NCBI RefSeq assembly: GCF_963678635.1
Contig: NC_087065.1
Coordinates: 51,837,858-51,901,857 of the forward strand
DNA from: Symsagittifera roscoffensis
Lineage: Eukaryota; Xenacoelomorpha; Acoela; Convolutidae
DNA: 64,000 nucleotides
Direction: 5' to 3'
Shown here: one piece after another, positions 8,901 through 18,505 of the stretch
Position numbering within the stretch: position 1 is the first letter of the stretch
Layout of the letters: each line of letters begins with the position of its first letter
Notes under the pieces: model-generated
Told to the model about the DNA's origin: nothing
The model's database searches: none
The model's input: the letters and a program-made list of their open reading frames with translations, nothing else
Program-made: the position numbers and the translations under genes

Positions 8901-10944
8901 TACCAATGATGATGGCAAGACTTTTGCATATCTACTGACCTCCAAAACAAAGGTTGCTCCGGTCAAAGCAATCTCTGTTCCCAAATTAGAGCTCTGCGGT
9001 GCAAGTTTAGCTACCAAACTTCTTAAATCAGTTCATTCAATTTTGAGGAAAACAAATCTCAAGATAACTTCACACGCCTGGACTGATTCAACAATTGTCT
9101 TGCAATGGCGTGCTCAACTTCCAAGAACGTGGAACACTTTTGTTGCAAACAGAGTTTCACAAATACAAGAGACCCTACCCAGAAGTGATTGGAAACACGT
9201 GCCAACAGCAGTAAATCCAGCTGATTTAGCCTCTCGTGGTGTATTAGCTGACACATTAATATGTTCCTCACTCTGGTGGAATGGACCAGATTGGCTGACC
9301 AAAGATGAAAGGCACTGGCCCAACCTACAACCATCTCTAGTTGAAGCACCTGAAAAACGAACCGTCAACGCCAAGACTAATGCAGAAAGTGAACAAATTC
9401 GAACTGTTCTCGCAAATCATGCTCAAAACGAAGAAATGACGGATGGAATTTTTCGTTTAAAGAACTACAGCACTTGGAACAAGACAGTACGCATCGCATG
9501 CTATGTACTATCATTTGTTCAACATCTTAAGCATAGAGTATCGACAAACTATCGGAAGCGGCTCAGATCTAAGCGGACATCTGATGTACAACTTGAAGAA
9601 GATTGTCTTAGTCCTAAAAATAGAATTATGGCAAAAATGCTAATTCTTCGTTTAGACCAAGAAATACACTTCAAATCAGAGCTAAATTGTCTAAAGGTGA
9701 AAGGGGAGCTGAGTAAAACATCGAAACTACTCAATCTTAGTCCGTTTTTCGACAAGGATTACGATCTACTAAGAGTTTCACAATCGAACTACCCAACAGA
9801 CAAGAAGTTTCCAATACTCGTTTCGAAAAAATCTGATTTAGTATCCCTACTTATACGCAATCATCATGAAAATACTCTTCATGGCGGGGGGCAATTAGTA
9901 CTGAACACAATGAGAGAGGAAATTTGGATAATCGGAGGCCGTGATCTAGTTCGACAGTTCATTAGAAGATGCATGAGATGTGTCCGATTTAGTCAGCAAC
10001 CTACTTCTCAATTCATGGCTGATCTTCCTACAGAAATAATAACACCCGCAAAACCATTTGCTCAATGTGGAATAGACTTTGCTGGTCCCTTTGAAATTAA
10101 GGAAGCAGAGGTCTCAAAAATTTATGTTGCCGTCTTTGTTTGTCTCGCGACAAAAGCTATTCATTTGGAAATGGTTACTCGTCTAACCAAAGAAGCATGC
10201 ATCCTTTCATTGAAACGATTTACTGCACGCCGTGGCAAACCTGAGAAGATCTTAAGTGACAATGGAAGCAATTTTATCGGGGCTCGAAATGATCTGATCA
10301 AAATCAAGGAACTGCTCGACAAAAATGGAACGGACAAATCAGTTGTTAGTTTCGTCAATAGCCAAGGAACTGAATGGGTCACCATCCCTCCTCGTGCTCC
10401 TCACTTCGGAGGACTCTGGGAAGCAGCTGTAAAAAGTATGAAGAGACATATGCAAAAAGTTATAGGACTGCAACGTCTCAGTTTTGAAGAATTTCTCACA
10501 ATTCTTAATCAAATTGAAGCTGTCTTAAATTCACGACCATTGTATCCAATTTCAAGTGATCCTAACGACCCAACTCCGCTGACACCCGCTCATTTTCTGA
10601 TAGGGGAATCATTGCTAACTCTTCCCTCTGCGGACATCCAAGTTTCAACCAATGTACGATATCGACTATTACAGAATATGATCAAGGATTTCTGGAAAGT
10701 TTGGAAAAGGGATTATCTCATAACGCTACAAATACGGAAAAAATGGTTCACGGATGGCCCAGAATTTAAAGTTGGCAACCTAGTCCTACTTGCCGAAGAC
10801 AATGAACGACCGCTAGAATGGAAAACTGGACGAATCATAGAAGTTTATCCTGGAAATGACTCAATTGTTCGAGTGGTAAAAGTGAAGACCACAACTGGTG
10901 AATACGTACGCCCAGTCGCGAAGCTGCGGAAGCTACCAGTATAG
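5914..10944 (+). CDS. BEL/Pao gag-pol polyprotein, 1,676 aa
   Basis: This is a single open frame. In order it shows a coiled-coil-like N-terminus and a DUF1759-type gag domain (from about residue 150, LPKLNSPTFSG). Two zinc-knuckle-like Cys/His clusters follow (about 370-385 and 403-432), then an aspartic protease with DSGSE at 485. The reverse transcriptase has the first Asp near 730 (SADIAKMY) and YVDD at 804-807. An RNase H-like region has FCDAS at 981-985. The integrase has an HHCC zinc domain (about 1317-1354) and DDE residues D1388, D1449 and E1503. A DUF5641-type tail ends the protein. Order and length fit BEL/Pao. The protease is short: from about residue 548 the sequence jumps to the YHVSIDDSLRKFW segment that normally lies well downstream, so roughly a hundred residues seem lost in frame. 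The protein would form particles, copy the RNA and integrate the cDNA. Confidence 0.95.
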   Translation: MSSPASDMSNVTLTLLALKRSRSANIGVITRSENAVSAIFDKEASALTYKEIGTLKANLTMCERKKKELEELNQQISSFLNDDEDALEVELEEAEKIYLQVDCLMEMITTMLDDRGKCSTESVKDDDSASGTGSYKSTSQRGAGRKQDTCLKLPKLNSPTFSGRYDQWLPFLDSFDGAVHSNASLSDVQKLQYLKGALKDEPFRLLSHLPTTNANYSVARELLKDRYADVKMISHAHLEAIFEFTPMKHESSAAIRRLINTYTENTMALTGLGLKIDQCDLIWVHVLAKKLDPETRRQWELSCAGSDMPKIKQMKKFLEERSRALEATKDLQLPSIHRKNHQGSSDQSGNSKKDDKVQTYHTNSAKTISCPCCSGDHRVYQCTKFQEMSISNRRQEAKSKRLCFNCLSLGHQNHECKSKSTCQTCRKGNHTLLHIHTDPNKQPGPENKLTGHGGTSTCATTILGTVLIEVKTANGGYHNCRALLDSGSECSFVTTSCANRLKLPIKKLTLQLTRVGGGAKTVKSGSVNLETKDSQNQSLHIEAFTLQKLSGYHVSIDDSLRKFWELEEIPDFKKTTTEEDRCESHFKETTMLQIVRFTVQLPFKPNSQLGDSLAQAKRRFNYLERRLEQNPELKDRYTAFINEFLDMGHMEYIPPGEIEKPVDSVYYLPHHCVFKEDSTTTKLRVVFDGSATTSTGQSLNDTLMVGPTVQDDLYSIIMRFWFYPIALSADIAKMYRQVALEDKSKDFHRTLWRSNKSDEIKHLRMTRVTYGIASSAFHSTRCLNEVANQSKNPMIKESLKNCFYVDDFLGGANDKHEAERLISDLCEELNSYEFPLRKWTSSNAKIIEGLPEHLCEKSDVLELFSDEYKIKALGVSWMPNKDMFCFSTALPELKLLTKRTILSTISKLFDPMGWLAPFIINFKCLMQQLWVQGFDWDSEVDQKTKEKWYELTGTLPQLLKLQIPRSMSSHPIKEVQLHVFCDASEKAYAAAIYARITNDDGKTFAYLLTSKTKVAPVKAISVPKLELCGASLATKLLKSVHSILRKTNLKITSHAWTDSTIVLQWRAQLPRTWNTFVANRVSQIQETLPRSDWKHVPTAVNPADLASRGVLADTLICSSLWWNGPDWLTKDERHWPNLQPSLVEAPEKRTVNAKTNAESEQIRTVLANHAQNEEMTDGIFRLKNYSTWNKTVRIACYVLSFVQHLKHRVSTNYRKRLRSKRTSDVQLEEDCLSPKNRIMAKMLILRLDQEIHFKSELNCLKVKGELSKTSKLLNLSPFFDKDYDLLRVSQSNYPTDKKFPILVSKKSDLVSLLIRNHHENTLHGGGQLVLNTMREEIWIIGGRDLVRQFIRRCMRCVRFSQQPTSQFMADLPTEIITPAKPFAQCGIDFAGPFEIKEAEVSKIYVAVFVCLATKAIHLEMVTRLTKEACILSLKRFTARRGKPEKILSDNGSNFIGARNDLIKIKELLDKNGTDKSVVSFVNSQGTEWVTIPPRAPHFGGLWEAAVKSMKRHMQKVIGLQRLSFEEFLTILNQIEAVLNSRPLYPISSDPNDPTPLTPAHFLIGESLLTLPSADIQVSTNVRYRLLQNMIKDFWKVWKRDYLITLQIRKKWFTDGPEFKVGNLVLLAEDNERPLEWKTGRIIEVYPGNDSIVRVVKVKTTTGEYVRPVAKLRKLPV

Positions 10945-11548
10945 CAACCAAGTCATATCCAATGTGCAGTTCATTTAAAACAAGAACTTTATAGTGCTAA
11001 AAAATCGAAAAATATCAAAAATGTGCAGTTTTCAAATTTTAAGAAGTAGTACCCCCATGACCCTTTTGAAAGTAGGAACCTAAATTACCCCCTATGCAAT
11101 GCATTATGGTCTGAATCGTTCATATTGACCACTTTCTTGTAAATTCCCAATGTTGTATGTTCATAAAAGTCGAAAATGATGTAAATTTTCATCAATTTTT
11201 GTGCTAAATCGTGCATTAAAATTCGTATGAGGTTGTACCCTCATGACCCAAAATAAAATTTTTGTCTGAAAACAGCTAGGATACGCCTATACTACTGTCT
11301 TGAATGTAACAATAGGCTCTCTTATCACGTCAACTGTTAAATTGTTATATTTGCCTTTAAATTATATTCAAAGATGTCGTATTGTAATGATTTACAACCA
11401 TTAATTCGCATAAAATGTTTTTTCTAAGTACACAAACTTTCGCTCATGACTCGTACCGTTAATACTTCACTTGTATACTCCTTACTTATGGTGCAGTCAC
11501 ATTTAGTTCATTTATTGAATAACTGTTAACATATTTACCGTTGAACAG
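10945..11548. other. Non-coding AT-rich stretch after pol
   Basis: No ORF or recognised repeat is seen. The phrase 'gtacccccatgaccc' at about 11048 recurs with changes at about 11235 (gtaccctcatgaccc), suggesting a diverged internal repeat about 190 bp apart. It may be the element's 3' untranslated region. Confidence 0.4.
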
Positions 11549-12465
11549 TCATTCGCTGTCATCTGGTCCTCTTCGCTTGTTGACCCTGCAGTGTTGCTGG
11601 CAGCGCTTCCACGCAGATGCTACCAAGGAAAGTCTAGTTTGCATCTCGGCATAGTACATACAGCAGACCCTCTCTTCGTCGCAGAGAGTCAGAACTGCAT
11701 GGCACCACGCATATGGAAGATACAAACTTTTCCCCTCCTCAAGAACACCATAGTGGATCAGTTTCTTCTGCCGAGGACCAAGGTTCCTCAGATACTTAGC
11801 AGCATCAGTGAACCCCATCTCCGAATCATTGCCACCGGTCAGGCGCTCAAGTTCACCAGAGAGATTAACTTCAGATGTCATCAGCCAGAACTTTCGGCCC
11901 CCCAGAAGACACAAAACAGCATCATCTTCCTCCTCCAAGTCCTGATGGAAAGTCCGGAAGGACGAGGACTCTACAAAAATACCTTGGAGAAGAGAAGAAA
12001 AGACCTGCTTTGGCCATCTGGTCTGACCTCCAGACATGACGCCAATAACACCCTTAGCTGTCACACTAGGAGTCTCTCGACAGTTAACTCCAACCTCCCA
12101 GCCAGTGAACAATGACCCTTCTACGTTGAGGTCACTGATACGTTTAAGACCTCTAAGTTGCTTCTAAAACAAAACAAACAATTGATGCACACCCGCTATA
12201 CTCTACTACTATGATACAATGGAATAAATGCTACTCACAGTCTCAGCTTTCGGAAACCGCAGACCTGCCCTATCCACGATTGCAGCTTCCTTCCTTGAAG
12301 ACTGGATCTCATCCAACGACTTTACAGGAATCGGAGTGAAACCCAGATCCCCTCCGCCCTGCTCTTTCTCTCCTTTGTCTCGTGCACTGTGAATGGATAG
12401 TCGTACCCAGACATAATAACGATCTGAAAATTGAAGATACTTCAAGGGAGGCGGAATGTTGAAGC
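11549..12465 (-). CDS. JmjC/cupin-like dioxygenase fragment, antisense within the BEL element
   Basis: Two minus-strand exons join in frame. The upstream exon is 12465-12239, entered from an AG acceptor at 12467-12466. A 75-bp GT-AG intron (donor GTGAGT at 12238-12233, acceptor TTTTAG) follows, then exon 12163-11549 ending in a stop. The joined product is about 279 residues and lacks its N-terminus. It has the JmjC-type metal triad: an H-x-D (FHQDL) followed about 17 residues later by GGRKFWLM, then a later His in LYLPYAWCHAVL. This is the HxD...H layout of Fe(II)/2-oxoglutarate oxygenases. No substrate can be inferred. Its 5' part stops at an intron that runs straight into the 105-bp LTR copy. 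A captured host gene in antisense orientation is one reading, and a truncated host gene neighbouring an LTR fragment is another. Confidence 0.65.
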
Positions 12466-12553
12466 CTAAAAAGACATCTCAGCTTTCTACTTGAACTAAA
12501 TCTACGATTGAACTGATTTACTTATTTAAAACCGCATTTTTACAAAAATCAAT

Positions 12554-12658
12554 TGACTTCTATCTATAACTCGTGAAATAATTTACACTCTTTGCAAATC
12601 ACTAGTTTTATTCAGTCGGATTGGTGATTTTTCATTTCCCAACTTTTGCTGCACAACA
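12554..12658 (+). repeat. LTR end, right copy
   Basis: Identical over 105 bp to 5750-5854. The upstream neighbour is JmjC intron sequence rather than a polypurine tract, and the downstream neighbour (atgagaac) does not match the left flank. Confidence 0.75.
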
Positions 12659-13160
12659 ATGAGAACTAATTTTTTGTAGTTTGGACGATTTTTCTGAACC
12701 TTATTTTAGAGGAAACTTCTTTTTGAGACTTTTTATTATCGCAAGTTGTCGTGAAAGAAGCCATTTGATTACACCTGCGATAAGTAAGCGTATTGCAATC
12801 GGGTACTAGACGTTTTGCCATAAATAACAGTTCACAGGTTCGGATCTCTAATTTCAAGATCTCCATTTCTACCTAAGTTGTACGTTTAGCAGTATAGCTT
12901 AACAGCTATAGTGGAGCAGCTGGTTTATATCTACTAAAGTAATAGTGGGTCTACGTCTTAAAAAAATTCAGATTTATTAATTTCTACTTACCTGGGCGTT
13001 TTTTTCTAATTTTCGGTACATGATTACAAAAGCATTGGGACAGTTGCGATCATTTTGAAAGTGTTCATTTGATCAATAACCAGCTGTTAAATACAGCCAA
13101 TGCTAAGAATTCTACTACATACTATTATATTGCAAATTCCTGTTTGATAAAAACAGGTAT
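12659..13160. repeat. AT-rich non-coding DNA with a family A module
   Basis: No gene is seen. At 12777-12845 there is a copy of the dispersed family A module (consensus roughly gcgataagcaagggtattgcaatcgggtactagacttttt...cccgtaaataacttgttcacag). Confidence 0.6.
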
Positions 13161-14100
13161 TATGAAAATGTATGGGATCTAGTTTTTTTAAAATTTTTTG
13201 AGACGCTTTGGAAAATTTTCGTTTTTTTTTCTCAAAAACTACTGGTACGAATGGGAAGTCTGGCCACTCTCCTGTGAGCCTGAATACTTCCCTATCCTCT
13301 TTTTTTTACCTTAACCCACTTTTCTACAAACTTGCGAAAAAGTGTGTGGGGTGAATTTTTTACCTACATTTTTGGATTTTATACATTTTCTCAAAAATTA
13401 ACCACGCAAATCTGCAATTTTGGGTTCAATGGTTAGAACAGGCTGTGGAAAGCTCCCCTGCCTAAGCGGCTAGGCCCAAATCTTTTTTACACAAAAAGTT
13501 ACGGCTTTCAAAATAGTCAACTTTTCGATTTTTTGACCACTTTCTGAAACTTATGGCTTTTCTGGAGAACTACCGTCCCAAATCCGATATTTTAGTTTCA
13601 ATCGAACGTACGGGTTGTAGAGAGCTCCCCTGCTTTAGCGGTTACGCTCAAATTTTTTCAGACAAAAAGCTATGACCCTCAAAAAAATCAAATTCACGAT
13701 TTTTTGACAGTTTTTTGAAACTTTTCAATTTTTCTCGAAAATACTCTCCCAAAATCTGAGGTTTTAGTTTTAATGAGTAGAATGGGTTGTGGGAAGCTCC
13801 GCTGCCTAAATGATAACGCCCAATTTTTTTACGGAAAAAGTTATGACCCTCGGAAAAGTCAATTTTTCGATTTTGTGACCGTTTTTTCAAACTTTTTGAC
13901 TTTTCACAAAAACTACCCTCTCAAACCTCAGATTTTGGTTGCAATGGAAAAAATGGGTTCTGGGAAGCTCTGCTGCATAAACGATTTCGCCAAAGTTTTT
14001 TCTACACCAAAAGTTATGAAGCTCGGAAAAGTCAAGTTTTCGTTTTTTTTTTCACCGTTTTTTGAAAATTTTTGACTTCTCTCGAAAACTACCCACCCGA
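13160..14100. repeat. Tandem repeat array, about 170 bp unit (array 1)
   Basis: Landmarks such as ggttgtgggaagctcccctgcctaa recur at about 13440, 13612, 13784 and 13955, a period near 172 bp. Each is followed by a Lys-like A/T run, 'agttatgaccctcggaaaagtcaa', a 'ttttttgaccgttttttgaaac' stretch and 'tctcgaaaactaccctcccaaatc'. Units are diverged, so the short frames here are not genes. Confidence 0.8.
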
Positions 14101-15060
14101 TACTAATGAGCAACGTTTTAAGCATATTTCAACCCAACAAGCTCTTGTTATCACTTCATTTTTAAGAAAACTGAAGTAATTGATGAAATAAAAGATTTTG
14201 CAATCAAAAAATTGGGATTGAATTTTCTTTTCTATAGGTCTGTTTTTGAAATTACCATTGTCCATCCGCATCAATCCAAAAAAGTAACGTTATCGTTCAT
14301 ATTTTTGCTGGTGTATGCGAAGTGCAACATCGCCTCTGTGTTAAACTTTTGTTTCCTGGTTTTTGAATTTTTACTGAAAATAAAAAAAAAACTTTCTTAA
14401 TTACTCAGTTTTCTTTTTCGGATGCTTGGTGTCAGATTTACGTTTAGATCTACAAACGCGTGGATTTACTTCTAAATTTTTTGCTGTGTTTCAACTTCGC
14501 GCAATTTCACTTTAATCGATTCAAGTTGACGGCATAACGTATTGCTTTAATATGTCAAAATTTTTTGAAAAAGCATAGTTTTTCAGATTTTTTTTTTGCA
14601 ATTTTGACTTGACTTTTTATAAGAATATATGTATAGCAAGTGTTGCAAGGTGTGTGCTTTTTTTGCTGGCTAGAAGTTTTTGAAAATAAAGGACTTTTCG
14701 TGTTATTTTTATTTCGATAAGCTAGGGAATTGCAATCGGGTACTATACTTTTTTCCCCCGTAAATAGCTTTGTTCACTGAATGGTCAATTTTGTAGGAAG
14801 GTAAACTTCAAGAGATGCTCAATGTCTTGCAGATTAAATAAAATTACCGCATCTAGGTAGTATATAGGTGGAGTACCTTCCGTGAGATAATTATTTTTTC
14901 AAATAAATTTCTTGATGAAGTGTTTTCATTTGATTCTATTTTTTTTTTCTTTTTTCTAAAATTTCTTTAATTTGTCATTTTTCCAAGTCATTTTTTGTCT
15001 GTTCGACGGCCAAATTTTCCTATTCCATAAAATTAGATGTTATTAAAAAGTATTGGGTTG
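14101..15060. repeat. AT-rich non-coding DNA with family B and family A modules
   Basis: A family B module (gtgtatgcgaagtgcaacatcgcctctgtg) lies at about 14311-14340 and a family A module at 14714-14785. No gene is supported. Confidence 0.55.
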
Positions 15061-15880
15061 GGTGTTGTTTTAAATTTTTTGAGATGCTTTCGAATTTTTT
15101 TTTTCAATTTTTTTAAATTTTTTTTTTCAATAGAAAACAACTCTACCGATTTTCAAAAAAGGCGTATCATTAGACTGCATACTCCACAATGTGCCTGCGA
15201 ACTCCCTTAGTCGCGTTTTGCTTAACCCTTCTGTCTGCAGCCTTTCTAAAAAAATCTGTGTGGTGAATTTTTGACACCCCATGTTTTTGGATTTTTTTTT
15301 TCGTTTTCTCAAAAACTACTCCCTTAATTTGAGTTGTTTGGGTTCAATGGATGAAAAAGGTTTTAAGAAGCTATTGCACAGGCGGCTAAGCTCTTCTTTT
15401 TTTAAATTATGGCCTTCTGAATAGTCAAATTTTTGAGTGTTTGACTGCTTTTTGAATATTTTTGTTTCTCGAAAACTACCCGCTCAAATCTAGTTTTTGG
15501 AATCAGTTAGAAGAAAGGTTTGTGGGAAGCTCTTCTGCATGTGCAGCTGAGCCCAATTTTTTAAACACCAAAATATATGACCCTCGGAAAAGTCAGTTTT
15601 GATTTTTTGACGGTTTTTCGAAAATCATTGACTTTTCTCGAAAACTATCCTCTCAAATCTTGAAATTTTGCATTCAATCGAAAATGCAGATTTTATGAAA
15701 TGTTTCTCGCATAAAATGCTACGCCAAAGTTTTTTTTTTTAACAACAAGGTTTGATTCCCGGAAAAAAAAAACAGTTTTTTCAAATTTAGACAGTTTTTT
15801 AGAAACTTTTGACTTTTCTAAGAAACTACCCTGAAATCTGAAATGCAGGATTCAATCGAAAGATCCGGCCGGAAGATTAT
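15060..15880. repeat. Tandem repeat array, about 170 bp unit (array 2)
   Basis: The same unit as array 1, with landmarks at about 15350, 15519, 15688 and 15859 (period near 170). The lead-in (aaattttttgagatgctttcg at about 15073) matches the lead-in to array 1 at about 13185, so the whole block is paralogous. Confidence 0.75.
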
Positions 15881-16560
15881 TTCCTACAGAAGTGGCGACT
15901 TCTTGAATTTTTGCAAAAAAAATTTTTTTGTCTTTGAAGATTTCAGTAGAGAAACAATTATGGTTTTGGGCAAAGTCCAATTTTCGAAATTACCTGATAC
16001 ATGCCGCATCAGTATAACAAATTCCAAAAACATCAAACAGCTAACTCCAGCTTTAGCTGGGCGCATAGTTATCTTTTATATCGAGACATACGAACATTTT
16101 GGTTCATCTTGTTTTTTTTAACAATTCATTTTGTTTTCGACTTCATATGTTTTTTTTATGTGTGTGTTGTATCGCAAGTGGTGCGCAGCTCAGCTTCGCC
16201 TCCGTCTTTTCTTGTTGTGCTCCAGCTCTCATAACATTGCGTATCAATTTCACATTCGATAAGTTTGTTGTATTTGGTTTTTTCGTAAGCTTTGATTGTG
16301 TGTTTCGGATTTTCTGCATGTTCTTTTGTGGGAATTGATTGAAACTTCAGCATTCTTTTTTTCAATTTAATTTTTTTTAATTTATAGCAAATAATGGAGG
16401 GATTTGTCTTATGCACAAACTCGGTGTATTGGCCAGCATGTTTTTTAATCGGTTTAATCTATTGCTTATGGGAAAGAAATGAATGAAATTAAGGTAGCCC
16501 GATTCCTCCTGATAATGCAGGTAGTTATTTTCATAAGAATTGCAAGAAAATTCTTCATGT
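15881..16560. repeat. AT-rich non-coding DNA with a family B module
   Basis: A family B copy (gtatcgcaagtggtgcgcagctcagcttcgcctccgtc) lies at about 16169-16207. The short frames here have no motif and look non-coding. Confidence 0.5.
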
Positions 16561-16569
16561 TAAGCCTTC

Positions 16570-17022
16570 GAATTTAACGGACAAAACAAGTATCAATGCT
16601 TGAACGCTTTCGTCAATTAAGACGTCATCAGAACACTGAAAGAAAAAACAACAAACATGGTAAAAAACAATAAAAAACCTCATGAAATCAGAGAAAAAAA
16701 AGCACAATTTGAGTTAACATAAAACGTTAAAACAAAAAATAGATTAGGAGCGCAGCGTTAGCTGACGTTGCCGGTACTCCTCACGGAGATTCAGGGCTGG
16801 AGCTTTCCTCGGGATGCAGAGAGCTTCGAGAGTTATCAATTTCTGGGTGTCAATGCTCCTGTCCAGAATCTTGCACTGCAAATCCGGTGAGGGCTTCGAG
16901 AGAGCTTTCCTCGAGATGTAAAGGGTTTCGAGAGTTAGCAATTTCTGGGTGTCATTGATCCTGCCCAGAATCTTGCACTGCAAATCCTTCGAATTTAAAA
17001 TTGTACTTTGTTTGAGACACAT
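16570..17022 (-). pseudogene. Penelope-like retroelement 3' relic
   Basis: On the minus strand a 92-residue frame (17022-16744) carries two tandem copies of a segment of the form DTQKL-TLE-LYI-RKA. The second copy is followed by ALNLREEYRQRQLTLRS. A 'LEALYI..K.P.LN....YR.R.LTL' ending is typical of the GIY-YIG endonuclease tail in Penelope-like elements. Further downstream, at 16636-16601, the minus strand reads tgatgacgtcttaattgacgaaagcg, resembling the sequence common just after such frames. The rest of the element is absent. The duplicated segment is about 120 bp long and not expected in a working copy. Confidence 0.5.
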
Positions 17023-17978
17023 TATCTTTTTCTGTTCGGCTTTTTTTTGTATTGCAATTGGTTCGAAGCGCAGCTTTGTCTCTGTTTATTTTTGGTGTCT
17101 ATTATTTAATATACAAAATTAGCTTGCGGTTATTACTGACACATATTTTGATGCCTAGAAAATTGAATGTAAACGGCTTAGATTGTGACTTTTTCTTTTC
17201 AATAGCAAAGAGGGCGTTAATAATGATGCATGTGCAATAGGCCGGTGTAGCAGTAAACGAAAACCAAAAGGCTTTTTGCACGCACATTGTTTATAATAGC
17301 CTATGATTTAAAGTTGATCAACAATTAACTAGAATGCCACTATGGACCCCATACTCAAATTTTTTCTACTCTTGCGATATGCACGAGTGTAGCATCAGGT
17401 TGCAAGACTTTTTCGAGTTGTTCCATATTTGATCTGCTAGTGGCCAATGCCTGGGATTCCTAGGTTACAGTGGGTACTATGTACCCAGTATATGCGTTTA
17501 GCTTGGTGGCAACAGTGGATTTCTTTGTGGTTTGGAAACCGTCTAAAGTTTTTTTTACAAATGTTGCTCGTAGTTTTCAGAATTTGTTATTTGTAATTGT
17601 TAAATATAGTTTTTTGTGCCTTGTTTAGTACACTGATTAGTTTCGTCGCATTATGTATAAAATGTTTTTTTTTTATTTGAATTCAAGTTTAAGCAGCTTA
17701 ATTTGATGATTTTGGTCTTTATGCCCACTAAATTTTCTGCAGGGGAAAGAATAAATTGGAATGTACAACTTATTTTTCGGCAGCATTTTTCTTCTGGTTG
17801 TTTTTTGTCGTTGTTTACATCGTCTTAATCCTCATTCAAATTAATTGCACTTCAGATGTTTGAAAAAAGTCAATTTCTCTCCAATTTTTCTGCTTCTTAA
17901 TAATCACACTAACGTAGAAATCGCACGTAGAAAACGTCACTAGTCCTACTTCTGCGGCATGATTTTTGTTCGCCTTAG
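17023..17978. repeat. Intergenic or intronic AT-rich DNA upstream of the TMEM222 exons
   Basis: A family B-like copy lies at about 17049-17090 (ttgtattgcaattggttcgaagcgcagctttgtctctg), and a weak family A-like copy at about 17371. I searched by eye for the N-terminal exons of the TMEM222 homologue and did not find them. Confidence 0.45.
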
Positions 17979-18505
17979 GGACCATACTCAATTGGCGAAG
18001 GAAGAATGGCATTTGGAAGCCCCACTAAGTACTGGAAGATGGACCCCGCTAAAATTCGTCGGCCTGGGCAAACATGGGATGGAGCGGTGTTGGAGTCATG
18101 CGAAGTGTATAAAGGACGAATGCATATTCTATGCTGGGATAATTGTCATAATCATGTCGCCTATGCTCTAAACTGCATGCAATACAACGGGTGTAAAAGG
18201 TTCAATTTTTCAATCAAGTGAATTTTGTTCCTAAAATTGTTTTTTTTTGCATCACTTTATACACCAAATTTCGAGGTTTTACCCCTTCGTTTGAAGTTTT
18301 CCGTGTTCTGAATTTTTTCTCTAACTTTTATTAAGCAAACTAATATTGGTTTTGTTTTAGCTACAACATGGTTTCCCTTTGTTTCTTGATGCTTATTTTC
18401 GGTAAGTATACTTCTTTCAAAGGCTTCGTTATCACGTGGCTACCCTTCTTCGTTATTTGTGCAATATCAACAGCTATTGCTCTAGCCGTCACCTACGCCC
18501 AGTGA
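17979..18505 (+). CDS. TMEM222: TMEM222 homologue, last two exons
   Basis: Exon 17979-18217 follows a cgccttag acceptor and ends at a GTGAAT donor after two bases of a codon. Exon 18361-18505 follows ttgttttag and ends in TGA. Joined, they give 127 residues in frame. Diagnostic pieces are MAFGSPTKYWKMDP, YKGRMHILCWDNCHNHVA and, in the last exon, NMVSLCFLMLIFGKY followed by a hydrophobic C-terminal segment. These match the core and tail of TMEM222, a small multipass endomembrane protein of the RTE1-like family. The N-terminal exons with the start codon and first membrane segment were not found, so the gene is partial here. Nothing in these exons is broken. Confidence 0.88.

Larger units (their letters stand above)
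5750..12658 (+). mobile_element. BEL/Pao LTR retrotransposon
   Basis: The element is defined by an intact BEL/Pao gag-pol frame (5914-10944), a primer-binding site at 5859-5876, and two 105-bp sequences, 5750-5854 and 12554-12658, that match at every base. Each begins TG and ends CA, as LTRs do. The flanking 5-mers (ttaca on the left, atgag on the right) do not match, so no target-site duplication is seen. I also see no polypurine tract just before 12554. Either the true LTR is longer and the right copy is truncated, or the element has been rearranged. About 1.6 kb of non-pol DNA, including an antisense gene fragment, lies between pol and the right copy. Confidence 0.85.

Noticed and set aside
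11591-12115. A 174-codon plus-strand frame
   Set aside because: Antisense shadow of the JmjC exon, which has splice sites and a metal triad on the other strand.
13160-15880. CRISPR-like or centromeric array
   Set aside because: Units of about 170 bp are contiguous and diverged with no spacers, few copies and interspersed modules; an animal dispersed tandem repeat.
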